Source: Halomonas sp. 707D7 (GTDB lineage Bacteria > Pseudomonadota > Gammaproteobacteria > Pseudomonadales > Halomonadaceae). From it: a stretch of DNA of 32,977 bases. Position 1 is the first letter of the stretch, and each line of letters begins with the position of its first letter. Of this stretch, positions 1 to 14,274 are shown piece by piece. Where the stretch lies: positions 1 to 32,977 of the forward strand of contig NZ_JAMZBC010000017.1 in NCBI RefSeq assembly GCF_024158715.1, in the 5' to 3' direction. The position numbers and the translations under genes are program-made. The notes beneath the pieces were generated by a model, which saw only the letters and a program-made list of their open reading frames with translations, made no database searches and was not told the origin of the DNA.

Positions 1-135
1 GCCCGCGAGGAGGCCGGTGAAGCACCGCCTGCCGAGCGCGAGCCTGCGGCGCCGAAGAAGGCCGCCGGCAAGCGAGCGCCCAAGGCCGCCGCGCCGAAGC
101 CCGCTGCCAAAAGACGCACCACCACCAAGAAGTAG
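1..135 (+). CDS. C-terminal tail of an unidentified Lys/Ala/Pro-rich protein (5' truncated)
   Basis: Frame 1 is open from the window edge and ends at TAG 133-135, giving about 44 residues made almost entirely of Ala, Pro, Lys, Arg and Glu and ending in RTTTKK. Such low-complexity basic tails resemble the C-termini of histone H1-like or AlgP-like proteins, or basic extensions on enzymes. The fragment is too short and biased to identify. It ends 45 bp before the glgX start with no terminator-like hairpin between, so it may be the upstream member of the glucan operon. A glycogen-metabolism enzyme with a basic tail is possible but not shown. Confidence 0.6.
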   Translation, partial: AREEAGEAPPAEREPAAPKKAAGKRAPKAAAPKPAAKRRTTTKK

Positions 136-166
136 GCGCCGATCCCCCCATTCGAGCTCGATGCTC

Positions 167-171
167 AAGGA
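167..171 (+). promoter_or_regulatory. Shine-Dalgarno AAGGA deciding the glgX start
   Basis: AAGGA lies directly against an ATG at 172 (no spacing) but 9 nt before a second in-frame ATG at 181. The second ATG is therefore the better initiation codon. Confidence 0.6.
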
Positions 172-180
172 ATGAATGCG

Positions 181-2373
<2,193 letters not shown>

Positions 2374-2409
2374 GCCGGGCAGTTGCCCCTTTACACGGAG
2401 AGCGAAGCC

Positions 2410-4422
2410 ATGTCCTCGACCCCACCCCGAGCGCGCGATGAGAACGCCGCCCTCACCCGGGCCGTTCACGCCCCTCGCATCGCCATCGAGGCGGTGTCGC
2501 CGGCTCTCGACGATGGCCGCTTCGCCGCCAAGGCCACCGTCGGTGAACCGGTGCGCGTGGCGGCGACGATCTTCGCCGACGGCCACGACGTGCTGGCCGC
2601 CGAGATCGGCTGGATCGACGACCAGGGCGTCGAGCGGCGTGCCCCGATGCAGCTTGCGCGCCCGCTGGGGCTCGACCGCTGGGAGGGGCATTTCACGCCT
2701 GACCGGGTGGGCCGTCACGTCTTCTACATCGAGGCGTGGTGGGACGTCTTCGAGACCTACCGCTACGAGCTTTCCAAGAAGCACGCCGCCGGCGTGCCCA
2801 TCGCCCTGGAGCTCGAGGAGGGCCGCCTGCTGCTCGAGCGCGCCGCTGCCCGCGCCGAGGCCGGGCTCGCGAAAGGGCTTGCGCAGTGCCTCGACGCCCT
2901 GGCCCGGGCGGCGGATCACGGCGCGCAGGTGGCGTTGCTGCTGGAGTGCGAGACCGCGCGGCTGATGCGCGAGGCCGACCCGCGCGCCCACCTGAGCCGT
3001 ACCCAGGCGGATTATCCGCTCGAGGTGGAGCGCCTGGCGGCGCGCTTCGCCAGCTGGTACGAACTCTTTCCCCGTTCGCAGACGTCGGACCCCGCCCGCC
3101 ACGGCACCTTCGATGATGTGCAGCGCCGTTTGCCGCTGATTCGCGACATGGGCTTCGACGTGCTCTATTTCCCCCCCATCCACCCCATCGGACGCAAGCA
3201 TCGCAAGGGGCCGAACAACAGCCTCGAGGCCGGCCCCACCGACCCCGGCAGCCCCTACGCGATCGGAAGCCCGGAAGGCGGCCACGAGGCGATCCACCCG
3301 CAACTCGGCAGCCGCGAGGACTTTCGCGCGCTGGTGCGCGCCGCCGACGCCCATGGCCTGGAGATCGCGCTCGATTTCGCCATCCAGTGCTCGCCGGACC
3401 ACCCTTGGCTTGCCGAGCATCCGGGCTGGTTCTCCTGGCGCCCGGACGGCACCATCCGCTACGCCGAGAACCCGCCCAAGAAGTACCAGGACATCGTCAA
3501 CGTCGACTTCTACGCCGACGACGCGGTGCCGGGGCTGTGGCTTGCGCTACTCGAGGTGGTGCAGGGCTGGGTCGACGAGGGCGTGCGCATCTTTCGCGTC
3601 GACAACCCGCACACCAAGCCGCTGCCCTTCTGGGAGTGGCTGATCCAGGAGATCCGCGCCCGCGACCCGGGGGTGATGTTTCTGGCCGAGGCCTTCACCC
3701 GCCCGCCGATGATGCTGCGCCTGGGCAAGGTCGGCTTCAGCCAGAGCTACACCTACTTCACCTGGCGCCACACCAAGGCGGAGCTCACCGCGTACTTCAG
3801 CGAGCTCGACGCCTCGCCGATGCGCGAAGGCTACCGGCCCAACTTCTTCGTCAATACCCCGGACATCAACCCCTACTTCCTGCAGACCAGCGGACGCAGC
3901 GGCTTTCTGCAGCGCGCGGCGCTGGCAGCGCTCGGCTCGGGGCTGTGGGGCATGTACTCGGGGTTCGAGCTGTGCGAAAGCGCCCCGGTGCCCGGCAAGG
4001 AGGAGTACCTGGACTCGGAGAAGTACGAGATTCGCCCACGCGACTACCAGGCGCCGGGCAACATCAGCCTCGAGATCGCCGAGCTCAACCGCATTCGCCG
4101 CGAGAATCCGGCGCTGCAGACCCACTTGAGGATTCGCTTTCACACCATCGAGAGCGAGCGGCTGCTGCTGTTTTCCAAGGCCACCGAGAGCCGCGACAAC
4201 GTGGTGCTGGTGGCCATCAACCTCGACCCCTTCGCCGCCCACGAGGCCGCGCTCGCGCTGCCCTTCGAGCTTTTCGAGCTCGATGACGACGCGGCGCTGC
4301 TCGGCGAGGAGCTGATGAGCGGCGCCCGGGTGCGCTGGCAGGGGCGCTGGCAGTCGCTGCGTCTGGAGCCGGCACGGCCCTTTGCCGTCTGGCGGCTGCG
4401 CCCGGAAAGCGCGCCGTCATGA
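2410..4422 (+). CDS. glgE: Alpha-1,4-glucan:maltose-1-phosphate maltosyltransferase GlgE
   Basis: The 670-residue GH13_3 enzyme transfers maltosyl units from alpha-maltose-1-phosphate to the non-reducing end of alpha-1,4-glucans. An N-terminal beta-sandwich domain (about residues 15-115) leads into a helical segment and the barrel, which carries the GlgE-typical YFPPIHPIGR. Catalytic residues are the nucleophile D398 in FRVDNPHTKPLPFWEW, acid/base E427 in MFLAEAFTRPP and D485 in NTPDINPYFLQTSGR. The start at ATG 2410 is chosen because GGAG at 2397-2400 lies 9 nt upstream; a TTG at 2383 in the same frame has no such signal. The neighbours supply its substrate (TreS-Mak) and process its product (GlgB, GlgX). 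That context and the motifs separate it from ordinary alpha-amylases. Confidence 0.95.
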   Translation: MSSTPPRARDENAALTRAVHAPRIAIEAVSPALDDGRFAAKATVGEPVRVAATIFADGHDVLAAEIGWIDDQGVERRAPMQLARPLGLDRWEGHFTPDRVGRHVFYIEAWWDVFETYRYELSKKHAAGVPIALELEEGRLLLERAAARAEAGLAKGLAQCLDALARAADHGAQVALLLECETARLMREADPRAHLSRTQADYPLEVERLAARFASWYELFPRSQTSDPARHGTFDDVQRRLPLIRDMGFDVLYFPPIHPIGRKHRKGPNNSLEAGPTDPGSPYAIGSPEGGHEAIHPQLGSREDFRALVRAADAHGLEIALDFAIQCSPDHPWLAEHPGWFSWRPDGTIRYAENPPKKYQDIVNVDFYADDAVPGLWLALLEVVQGWVDEGVRIFRVDNPHTKPLPFWEWLIQEIRARDPGVMFLAEAFTRPPMMLRLGKVGFSQSYTYFTWRHTKAELTAYFSELDASPMREGYRPNFFVNTPDINPYFLQTSGRSGFLQRAALAALGSGLWGMYSGFELCESAPVPGKEEYLDSEKYEIRPRDYQAPGNISLEIAELNRIRRENPALQTHLRIRFHTIESERLLLFSKATESRDNVVLVAINLDPFAAHEAALALPFELFELDDDAALLGEELMSGARVRWQGRWQSLRLEPARPFAVWRLRPESAPS

Positions 4423-4426
4423 CAAC

Positions 4427-4442
4427 GGGCCACCAATGGCCC
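4427..4442 (+). other. Intercistronic stem-loop between glgE and treS
   Basis: GGGCCA and TGGCCC form a perfect 6-bp stem with a CCAA loop, 4 nt after the glgE stop, in the only sizeable gap (88 bp) of the operon. No T-run follows, so it is not a standard terminator. It could stabilise mRNA or partly attenuate, but in DNA this GC-rich it may be chance. Confidence 0.3.
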
Positions 4443-4495
4443 CGGCTGGTGAACGCATCGCCGGCCAACACTCTTCGTCCACACCGATGATTGCA

Positions 4496-4501
4496 GGGAG
4501 G
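4496..4501 (+). promoter_or_regulatory. Shine-Dalgarno GGGAGG deciding the treS start
   Basis: GGGAGG lies 9 nt before ATG 4511 and 12 nt before the adjacent ATG 4514. This argues against an upstream in-frame start at 4382, which would overlap the end of glgE. Confidence 0.65.
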
Positions 4502-4510
4502 GCACCTTTG

Positions 4511-7838
<3,328 letters not shown>

Positions 7839-7846
<8 letters not shown>

Positions 7847-10049
7847 GTTCACCCGCCGGGTGGTCGACCACCGCCTGTGGCTCGACGAGGAGGCCGCCCA
7901 CGCCCTGGTCGAGGGCACCTGCGGCGATCCTTTCGCGCTGCTCGGCCCGCACGCCGATGCCGACGGCCCTTACCTGCGCGCCTTTCTGCCCGGCGCCATC
8001 GGCGTGGACGTGCTCGAGGCCGACCGTGACGAGGTGCGCGCCGTGCTGAGCGCGGTGCAGGTGCCGGGGCTCTTCGCCGCCCGGCTGCCCCACGCCGCGC
8101 CCTACCGGCTGCGCATCCGCTGGCCCGAGGGCGAGCAGGTGACCGACGACCCCTACCGCTTCGGCCTGCTGCTCGGCGAGACGGATCTCTATCTGATCAA
8201 CGAGGGCAACCACCGCCGCCTCGGCCACTGCCTGGGCGCCCAGCCGATGACCTTGGAGGGGGTTGCGGGCGTGCGCTTCGCGCTCTGGGCGCCCAACGCC
8301 CGGCGGGTCTCGGTGGTCGGCGACTTCAACGGCTGGGACGGTCGGCGCCACGTGATGCGCCTGCGCCATCCCGCCGGGGTCTGGGAGCTGTTTTTGCCCG
8401 GGCTCGCCCCCGGCGCCGTCTACCAGTACGAGCTGCTGGAAGCCCACGGCGGGCTCGGCCGGCGCGCCGACCCGGTGGCCCGGGCCACCCAGCCCCCGCC
8501 CTCCACCGCCTCGGTGGTGGCGGACACCACGCCCTTCACCTGGCACGACGACGCCTGGCTCGAGAGGCGCGCGGCGTACCAGGCGGGCGACCGGCCGATG
8601 AGCATCTACGAGGTGCACGCCGGTTCCTGGCGGCGCCACGGCGGTGACGACGGCGCGCTCTACAGCTGGCGGGATCTCGCCGAGCACCTGATTCCCTACG
8701 TCAGCGAGCTCGGCTTCACCCACATCGAGCTTCTGCCTATCATGGAGCACCCCTTTGGCGGCTCCTGGGGCTACCAGCCGCTCGGTCAGTTCGCCCCCAG
8801 CGCCCGCTTCGGCACCCCGGCACAGTTCGCCCTCTTCGTCGATGCCTGCCACCAGGCGGGGCTCGGCGTGATCCTCGACTGGGTGCCGGCGCACTTCCCC
8901 ACCGACCCCCACGGTCTTGCCCGCTTCGACGGCACCGCGCTCTACGAGTACGCACACCCCTTCGAGGGCTTTCACCGCGACTGGGACACTTACATCTACA
9001 ACCTGGACCGGCGCGAGGTGCACGGTTTTTTGCTCGCCTCGGCGCTTTACTGGCTGACCCACTTCCACGTGGACGCGCTGCGGGTCGATGCCGTGGCCTC
9101 GATGCTCTATCGCAACTACTCGCGAAACGACGGCGAGTGGATTCCCAACCGCTTCGGCGGCCACGAGAACCTGGAGGCGATCGACTTTCTGCGCCACCTC
9201 AATGAGGTAGTCGCTGAGGAGGCGCCGGGGGCCCTGGTGATCGCCGAGGAGTCCACCGCCTGGCCGGGGGTGACGAAGCCGGTCGATGAGCAGGGCCTGG
9301 GCTTCTCCTACAAGTGGAACATGGGCTGGATGCACGACACCCTGACCTACATCGCCAAGGATCCGGTCTACCGCCGCTACGCCCACTCGGAGATGACCTT
9401 CCCGATGGTGTACGCGTTTTCCGAGCGCTACGTGCTGCCGATCTCCCACGACGAAGTGGTGCACGGCAAGGGCTCGCTGATCGGCAAGATGCCCGGCGAC
9501 GCCTGGCAGCAGTTCGCCAACCTGCGCGCCTACCTGAGCGTGATGTGGACCCAGCCGGGCAAGAAGCTTCTGTTCATGGGCTGCGAATTCGGCCAGTGGC
9601 GGGAGTGGAGCCACGACCGCGAGCTCGACTGGTGGCTGCTCGGCGAGCCGCGCCACGCAGGTATCCAGCGACTGGTGAGCGACTTGAACGGTCTCTACAC
9701 CGAGCTTTCTGCCCTTCACGCCCACGAGAGCGAGCCACGCAGCTTCACCTGGGTGGTGAGCGACGACGCCGACCAGAGCGTGCTTGCCTGGCTGCGCACC
9801 GGGGGCGGCAAGTGCGCGCTGGTCGTCGCCAATCTGACCCCGGTGCCGCGCCACGGCTACCGACTGGGCGTGCCCCGGGCGGGCACGTGGGTCGAGCGGC
9901 TCAACAGCGACGCCGAGTGCTACGGTGGCGCGAACCTGGGCAACCTCGGCGCGATCACCGCCACGGACGCCCCGCTGCACGGCCAGAGCGCGAGCCTTTC
10001 GCTCACGCTGCCGCCGCTGGGGGTGCTGGTGCTGACGCCAGAACGTTAG
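7839..10049 (+). CDS. glgB: 1,4-alpha-glucan branching enzyme GlgB
   Basis: This 736-residue enzyme introduces alpha-1,6 branches by cutting and transferring alpha-1,4 chains. It has the long GlgB layout: an N1 domain (about residues 15-115, with [11 protein letters not shown]), a CBM48 (about 130-225, with [20 protein letters not shown]), then the GH13_9 barrel and an all-beta C-terminus. Catalytic residues are D417 in [15 protein letters not shown]470 in [11 protein letters not shown] and D538 in [15 protein letters not shown] strong AAGGAGG (7827-7833) lies 5 nt before ATG 7839. The ATGAGTGA overlap with treS suggests translational coupling. It is the last gene of the operon; the 82 bp between it and the convergent acetyltransferase gene contain no convincing T-tailed terminator. 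Confidence 0.97.
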
Positions 10050-10131
10050 AAAAGGGGTTCGATTCGACGAGGTAGCCAAGCGAACCGAACGCATTGGAAA
10101 GCCAGGGGTAAAACGCTCCTGACAACGCCTC

Positions 10132-10725
10132 TCACACCATCGCGAAGCGCGCCAGCTTGCTCTCGAGCTGGTTGCGCACCGCCGGCCACTCGGAGGCGAC
10201 GATCGAGTAGACCACGGTATCGCGCAGCGAGCCGTCGGGAAGGATCTGGTGGGCACGCAGAATACCGTCCTGCTTCGCCCCCAGCGCCTCGATCGCCGCG
10301 CGCGAGGCGCGGTTGAAGAAGTGGGTGCGAAACTCGCAGGCCACCGCCTGGGAGACCTCGAACAGATTCGACAGCATCAAGAGCTTGCACTCGGCGTTCA
10401 CCGCCGTGCCGCGCACGCGCTCGGCGTACCAGGTGTAGCCGATCAGCGCCCGGCGATGGGCGGCACTCACGTCGTAAAAGCGCGTGGTGCCGACGATGTC
10501 GCCGCTGGCCAACTGGCGCACGGCGTAGGCCAGCTCGCCGTGGCTCGCCGCGTCCATCGCCCGCTCGACGTAAGCGGCCATCTCTTGAGGATGGGGGACG
10601 CTGGCATACCAGAGCCCCCACCCTTCGCCATCGCGTACCGCCTCGGCGAGCGCGTCGATATGCCCGGCGTTCAACGGCTCCAGGCGCACGTGCTGGCCTT
10701 CGAGTTGCTGCTCCGTGATGAACAT
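10132..10725 (-). CDS. RimJ/RimL-like GNAT N-acetyltransferase
   Basis: The 197-residue single-domain acetyltransferase begins with a typical RimJ/RimL-type opening (LEGQHVRLEPLNAGHIDALAEAV). The DIVGTTRFYDVS and IGYTWYAERVRGTAVNAECK segments match the GNAT core strands and the acetyl-CoA loop region of this group. AGGAG lies 6 nt before the ATG. Relatives acetylate ribosomal-protein N-termini, amino-acid analogues or small molecules; the substrate here cannot be read from sequence. It follows the serine hydrolase gene by 52 bp on the same strand, a gap that holds a GC-rich hairpin, so co-transcription is uncertain. Confidence 0.85.
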   Translation of the reverse strand: MFITEQQLEGQHVRLEPLNAGHIDALAEAVRDGEGWGLWYASVPHPQEMAAYVERAMDAASHGELAYAVRQLASGDIVGTTRFYDVSAAHRRALIGYTWYAERVRGTAVNAECKLLMLSNLFEVSQAVACEFRTHFFNRASRAAIEALGAKQDGILRAHQILPDGSLRDTVVYSIVASEWPAVRNQLESKLARFAMV

Positions 10726-10751
10726 CGCTGTCTCCTCTGGGGTCGTCGGGC

Positions 10752-10773
10752 GCCGCGCGATCTGCTGCGCGGC
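10752..10773 (-). other. GC-rich stem-loop between the hydrolase and acetyltransferase genes
   Basis: GCCGCGC and GCGCGGC form a 7-bp perfect stem with an 8-nt loop, just after the hydrolase stop. No T-run follows on the minus strand, so termination would be weak or absent. Confidence 0.3.
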
Positions 10774-10777
10774 TAGC

Positions 10778-11974
10778 TCAACGCGGTGTGCCGCTGGCGG
10801 CCAGATGGTCGCTCAGCGCGTGGAAGAACTGGGTGACCGGCACGATCTCGAAGGCTTCGGCCTTGGGCTGAGCGCCGGTCATGGCGATGACCATGTCGTT
10901 GTCCGGGTCGATGAATACCCACTGGCCGAAAATGCCCACCGCCGAGAAGGCGTTGTCGCCTTCCGGCCACCAGGAGTAGCCGTATTCGACCTCTTCGCCG
11001 CCGATCTCGTGGGGCCGCGCCGACTCCGCCACCCAGCCTTCCGGCAGCACGTTCGGCTGGTGGTATTCATTCAGCACGAACTGGCCGAAGCGGGCGTAGT
11101 CGCGCAGGGTGATCAGAAGCCCGCTGCCACCGATCTCCTGGCCCTCTTCGCTGTCGAGCCACCACTTCGCATCGGTCTCCATGCCGAACCCCGCCCAGAT
11201 CTTGTCGGAGAGATACTCGGCGGCGCTCTTGCCTACCGCGCCGTTGATGATCGCCGACAGGATCTGGGTCTCGCCGGTGCTGTAGTTCCACACCGTGCCG
11301 GGCTCGGCGGCGCGCTCGAGGCTGCCCATGAACTCGAGCAGCGCCCCGGGCTTCTGGGAAAGCTGCACCTCGAGCATCCGGCGGCGGTCGGAGGCCGGGT
11401 CGGCGTAGGTCTCGTCCCAGGCCACGCCCGAGGCCATCAGCAGGATCTGCTCGACGCTGACGTCGTCATAGACGCTGCCCTCGAGGGCCGGCACGTAGCG
11501 GGTGACCGCATCGTCGAGGCTGTCGATATGGCCGTCGTTGAGCGCGGCGCCGATCAGGGTCGAGGAGATCGACTTGGCGATCGACATCGACATCCAGGGG
11601 GTATCGGCGGTGTTGCCGAGGGCGTACTGCTCGAACACCACGTCGTTGTCGTGCACCGCGATCAGACCGCTCACCCGGTTGAGCGCCATGAAGTCATAGA
11701 TGTCGTAAGTGACACCCTCGTGGGTCAGCGAGAACTCCTCGAGCGAGGCGTCACGCGAGCCAAACTGATGCGGCTCGGCCGCCGCCTCGACCGTGCGGGT
11801 CGGGAACAGCCGGTCGATATGGCGCGAAAGCGCGACCTGCTCGTCGGGCATCATGCGCCCGCTGTAGAGCTTGCGCACCGCCTCCTGGCTCAGCTCGTCG
11901 CTTTGCGCGAAGGCCTGGGGGGCCAGCGCCAGGGCGCCGGCGATCAAGGAGGTATGAAGAAGCGTCGGTGTCAT
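10778..11974 (-). CDS. Exported SxxK serine hydrolase (beta-lactamase/EstB/6-aminohexanoate-dimer hydrolase type)
   Basis: This 398-residue precursor has an N-terminal signal peptide (MTPTLLHTSLIAGALALA, probable cleavage after AFA near residue 23), so it is likely periplasmic. The catalytic motif of the serine beta-lactamase-like family (Pfam Beta-lactamase) is S131-I-A-K134, and Y231 in WNYSTGE fills the YxN-like position. Members include class C beta-lactamases, esterases and nylon-oligomer hydrolases. The NYSTGE motif and the substrate-neutral context favour an esterase or amidase over true antibiotic resistance, but the substrate is unknown. ATG 11974 is preferred over a GTG at 11998 because it gives a clean signal peptide and does not overlap the upstream gene. 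It follows the OsmC-YcaO gene by 20 bp and is probably co-transcribed with it. Confidence 0.85.
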   Translation of the reverse strand: MTPTLLHTSLIAGALALAPQAFAQSDELSQEAVRKLYSGRMMPDEQVALSRHIDRLFPTRTVEAAAEPHQFGSRDASLEEFSLTHEGVTYDIYDFMALNRVSGLIAVHDNDVVFEQYALGNTADTPWMSMSIAKSISSTLIGAALNDGHIDSLDDAVTRYVPALEGSVYDDVSVEQILLMASGVAWDETYADPASDRRRMLEVQLSQKPGALLEFMGSLERAAEPGTVWNYSTGETQILSAIINGAVGKSAAEYLSDKIWAGFGMETDAKWWLDSEEGQEIGGSGLLITLRDYARFGQFVLNEYHQPNVLPEGWVAESARPHEIGGEEVEYGYSWWPEGDNAFSAVGIFGQWVFIDPDNDMVIAMTGAQPKAEAFEIVPVTQFFHALSDHLAASGTPR

Positions 11975-11994
11975 GTCGTTTCCCGTGAGGTGGT

Positions 11995-14181
11995 TCACGC
12001 AAGCCCCGCCTTGGCGGCGCGCGCGGCGTGGAGTTTCTGGTAGCTCTGGATCAGGCGCTGGTGGCGCTCCAGGCCGTCGAGCTGCCGATTGGTGGGCGTG
12101 AGGCCATGAAAGCGCACGCTGCCGTCGACGGAGCCGACCACCGCTGCCATGGTCTCTTCCCCGAACATGCGGGTGAGGTTGGGCAGGTAGTCGTCGAGCT
12201 CGAGCTCGTCGTCGAGGGCGATCTCCAGCACCGCCTGCACGGCCTGGTAGAAGAGCCGCCGCTCGACGGTATTGTCATTGTACTGGAGGAACATCTCGAC
12301 GCACTCCAGCGCCTCCTCGAGGCGACCCAGCGCCAGAAAGATCAGCAGCTTGAGCTCGAGGATGGTGAGCTGGCCCCAGACCGTGTTCTCGTCGAACTCG
12401 ATGCCGATCAAGGTGATGATGTCGGCGTGATCGTCCATCTGGCTCTCTTCCAGGCGCTCGACCAGGGCCGTAAGCGCCTCATCATTTAGCCCGTGCAGCT
12501 CGAGGATGTCTTCGCGGTAGTCGAGCGCCTTGTTGGTGTTGTCCCAGATCAGGTCCTCGATCGGGTAGACCTCGGAGTAGCCCGGCACCAGGATGCGGCA
12601 CACCGGCGCGCCGAGGTCCTCGTGCACCGCCATGTATACCTCGGCGCCGAGCTCCTCGAAGACGCCCATCAGGGTGTCGACCTCCTCCTCGGTGCTGCCG
12701 GAGAAGTCCCACTCGGCGAACTCGAAGTCCGAACGGGCGCTGAAGAAGCGCCAGGAGACCACGCCGACGGAGTCGATGAAGTGCTCGACGAAGTTGTTCG
12801 GCTCGGCGACGGTCTGGGAGTTGAAGGTCGGCAGCGGCAGGTCGTTCAAGCCCTCGAAGCTGCGCCCCTGAAGAAGCTCCGTGAGGCTGCGCTCCAGCGC
12901 CACCTCGAAGCTCGGGTGCGCCCCGAAGGAGGCGAACACGCCGCCGGTACGCGGGTTCATGAGCGTCACGCACATCACCGGGAACTGCCCGCCGAGGGAG
13001 GCGTCCTTGACCAGCACCGGGAAGCCCTGGGCCTCCAGCGCCGCGATGCCCTCCTGGATGCTCGGGTAGCGGGCGATCACCGCCGGCGGCACGTCGGGAA
13101 GCGCGAGCTCTTGCTCGAGGATCTCGCGCTTGACCGCGCGCTCGAAGATCTCCGAGAGGCACTGCACCTGGGCTTCCGCCAGGGTGTTGCCGGCGCTCAT
13201 GCCGTTGCTCAGAAACAGGTTCTCGATCAGATTCGACGGGAAGTAGACCGTCTCGCCATCGGATTGGCGCGTGAAGGGCAGCGAGACGATGCCGCGATCC
13301 GGCCGCCCGGAGTTGGTGTCGAATAGGTTCGACCCGGCCAGCTCGCCTTCCGGGTCGTAGATTTCCCGGGTGTGCGCGTCGAGGATCTCCTCGGGAAGCT
13401 CGTCGTTCGGCCCCGGCTGGAACCACTTCTCGCTCGGGTAGTGGACGAAGGCGGCATCGCCGATCTCTTCGCCGAAGAACTGGTCGTTGTAGAAGAAGTT
13501 GCACGACAGCCGCTCGATGAACTCCCCCAGCGCCGAGCACAGCGCGCTCTCCTTGGTCGCCCCCTTGCCGTTGGTGAAGCACATCGGCGAGGCGGCGTCG
13601 CGAATGTGCAGCGACCAGACGTGGGCCACGATGTTGCGCCAGGAGGCGATCTCGATCTTCATGCCGAGATCGGCAAGGATTCCGCTCATGCGGGCGATGG
13701 TCTGCTCGAGCGGCGCATCCTTGCCCGCGATGAAGGTTTCGCCGCCCTCGGGTGTGCCCATCAACAGCGCCTGGGCGTCCTCGTCGATGTTCTCGACCAC
13801 CTCGATCTGGAACTCCGGGCCGGTCTGCACCACCTTCTTCACCGTGCAGCGGTCGATGGAGCGCAGGATGCCCTGGCGATCCTTGTCGGAGATGTCCTCG
13901 GGCAGCTCCACCTGGATCTTGAAGATCTGCTTATAGCGATCCTCCGGGTCGACGATGTTGTTCTGGGAAAGCCGGATGTTCTCGGTCGGGATGTTGCGTG
14001 CGTTGCAGTACACCTTGACGAAGTAGGCCGCGCACAGCGCCGAGGACGCCAGGAAGTAGTCGAAGGGGCCGGGCGCGGAGCCGTCGCCCTTGTAGCGGAT
14101 CGGCTGGTCGGCGATGACGCTGAAGTCGTCGAACTTCGCCTCCTGGCGAAGGTTGTCGAGGTAGTTGACCTTGATTTCCAT
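11995..14181 (-). CDS. OsmC-like/YcaO-domain fusion protein
   Basis: This 728-residue protein has an N-terminal OsmC-like domain (about residues 1-140, SAPGPFDYFLASSALCAAYF, with a Cys in IDRCTVKKVVQTGP). The central YcaO domain (about 165-550) carries FTNGKGATKES, SALGEFIERLS and SEIFERAVKRE, whose glutamates match ATP/Mg-binding positions of YcaO enzymes. A helical, TPR-like C-terminus (about 580-728) follows. YcaO proteins use ATP to activate amide backbones for cyclodehydration or thioamidation. E. coli YcaO is linked genetically to RimO-dependent methylthiolation of ribosomal protein S12. The natural target of this fused subfamily is unknown to me. The start MEIKVNYLDNL is the family-typical N-terminus; an upstream GTG at 14253 lies upstream of the likely -10 box. 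No RiPP precursor gene is visible nearby. Confidence 0.9.
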   Translation of the reverse strand: MEIKVNYLDNLRQEAKFDDFSVIADQPIRYKGDGSAPGPFDYFLASSALCAAYFVKVYCNARNIPTENIRLSQNNIVDPEDRYKQIFKIQVELPEDISDKDRQGILRSIDRCTVKKVVQTGPEFQIEVVENIDEDAQALLMGTPEGGETFIAGKDAPLEQTIARMSGILADLGMKIEIASWRNIVAHVWSLHIRDAASPMCFTNGKGATKESALCSALGEFIERLSCNFFYNDQFFGEEIGDAAFVHYPSEKWFQPGPNDELPEEILDAHTREIYDPEGELAGSNLFDTNSGRPDRGIVSLPFTRQSDGETVYFPSNLIENLFLSNGMSAGNTLAEAQVQCLSEIFERAVKREILEQELALPDVPPAVIARYPSIQEGIAALEAQGFPVLVKDASLGGQFPVMCVTLMNPRTGGVFASFGAHPSFEVALERSLTELLQGRSFEGLNDLPLPTFNSQTVAEPNNFVEHFIDSVGVVSWRFFSARSDFEFAEWDFSGSTEEEVDTLMGVFEELGAEVYMAVHEDLGAPVCRILVPGYSEVYPIEDLIWDNTNKALDYREDILELHGLNDEALTALVERLEESQMDDHADIITLIGIEFDENTVWGQLTILELKLLIFLALGRLEEALECVEMFLQYNDNTVERRLFYQAVQAVLEIALDDELELDDYLPNLTRMFGEETMAAVVGSVDGSVRFHGLTPTNRQLDGLERHQRLIQSYQKLHAARAAKAGLA

Positions 14182-14235
14182 AGAGCGGGTGTCCGGGATG
14201 ATGGGTGTGCCGGCACCGGCCGGCGAATGGCGCCC

Positions 14236-14264
14236 ATTATCCAGTTTTTGCACCGCCCCGTCTC
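14236..14264 (-). promoter_or_regulatory. Candidate promoter for the OsmC-YcaO gene
   Basis: On the minus strand GATAAT (14236-14241; 5 of 6 to TATAAT) follows GAGACG (14259-14264; 3 of 6 to TTGACA) by exactly 17 nt, leaving a leader of about 50 nt before ATG 14181. A GCCGGC/GCCGGC hairpin lies in the leader. The -35 is weak. Confidence 0.4.
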
Positions 14265-14274
14265 GGGTCGCGCG

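Noticed and set aside
10778-11974. Antibiotic-resistance beta-lactamase
   Set aside because: The SxxK and Tyr motifs are shared by many esterases and amidases, and there is no resistance context; a resistance call is not supported.
14182-14253. GTG 14253 as the start of the OsmC-YcaO gene
   Set aside because: It would place the likely -10 (14236-14241) inside the gene and add 24 non-conserved residues before the family-typical MEIKVNYLDNL.
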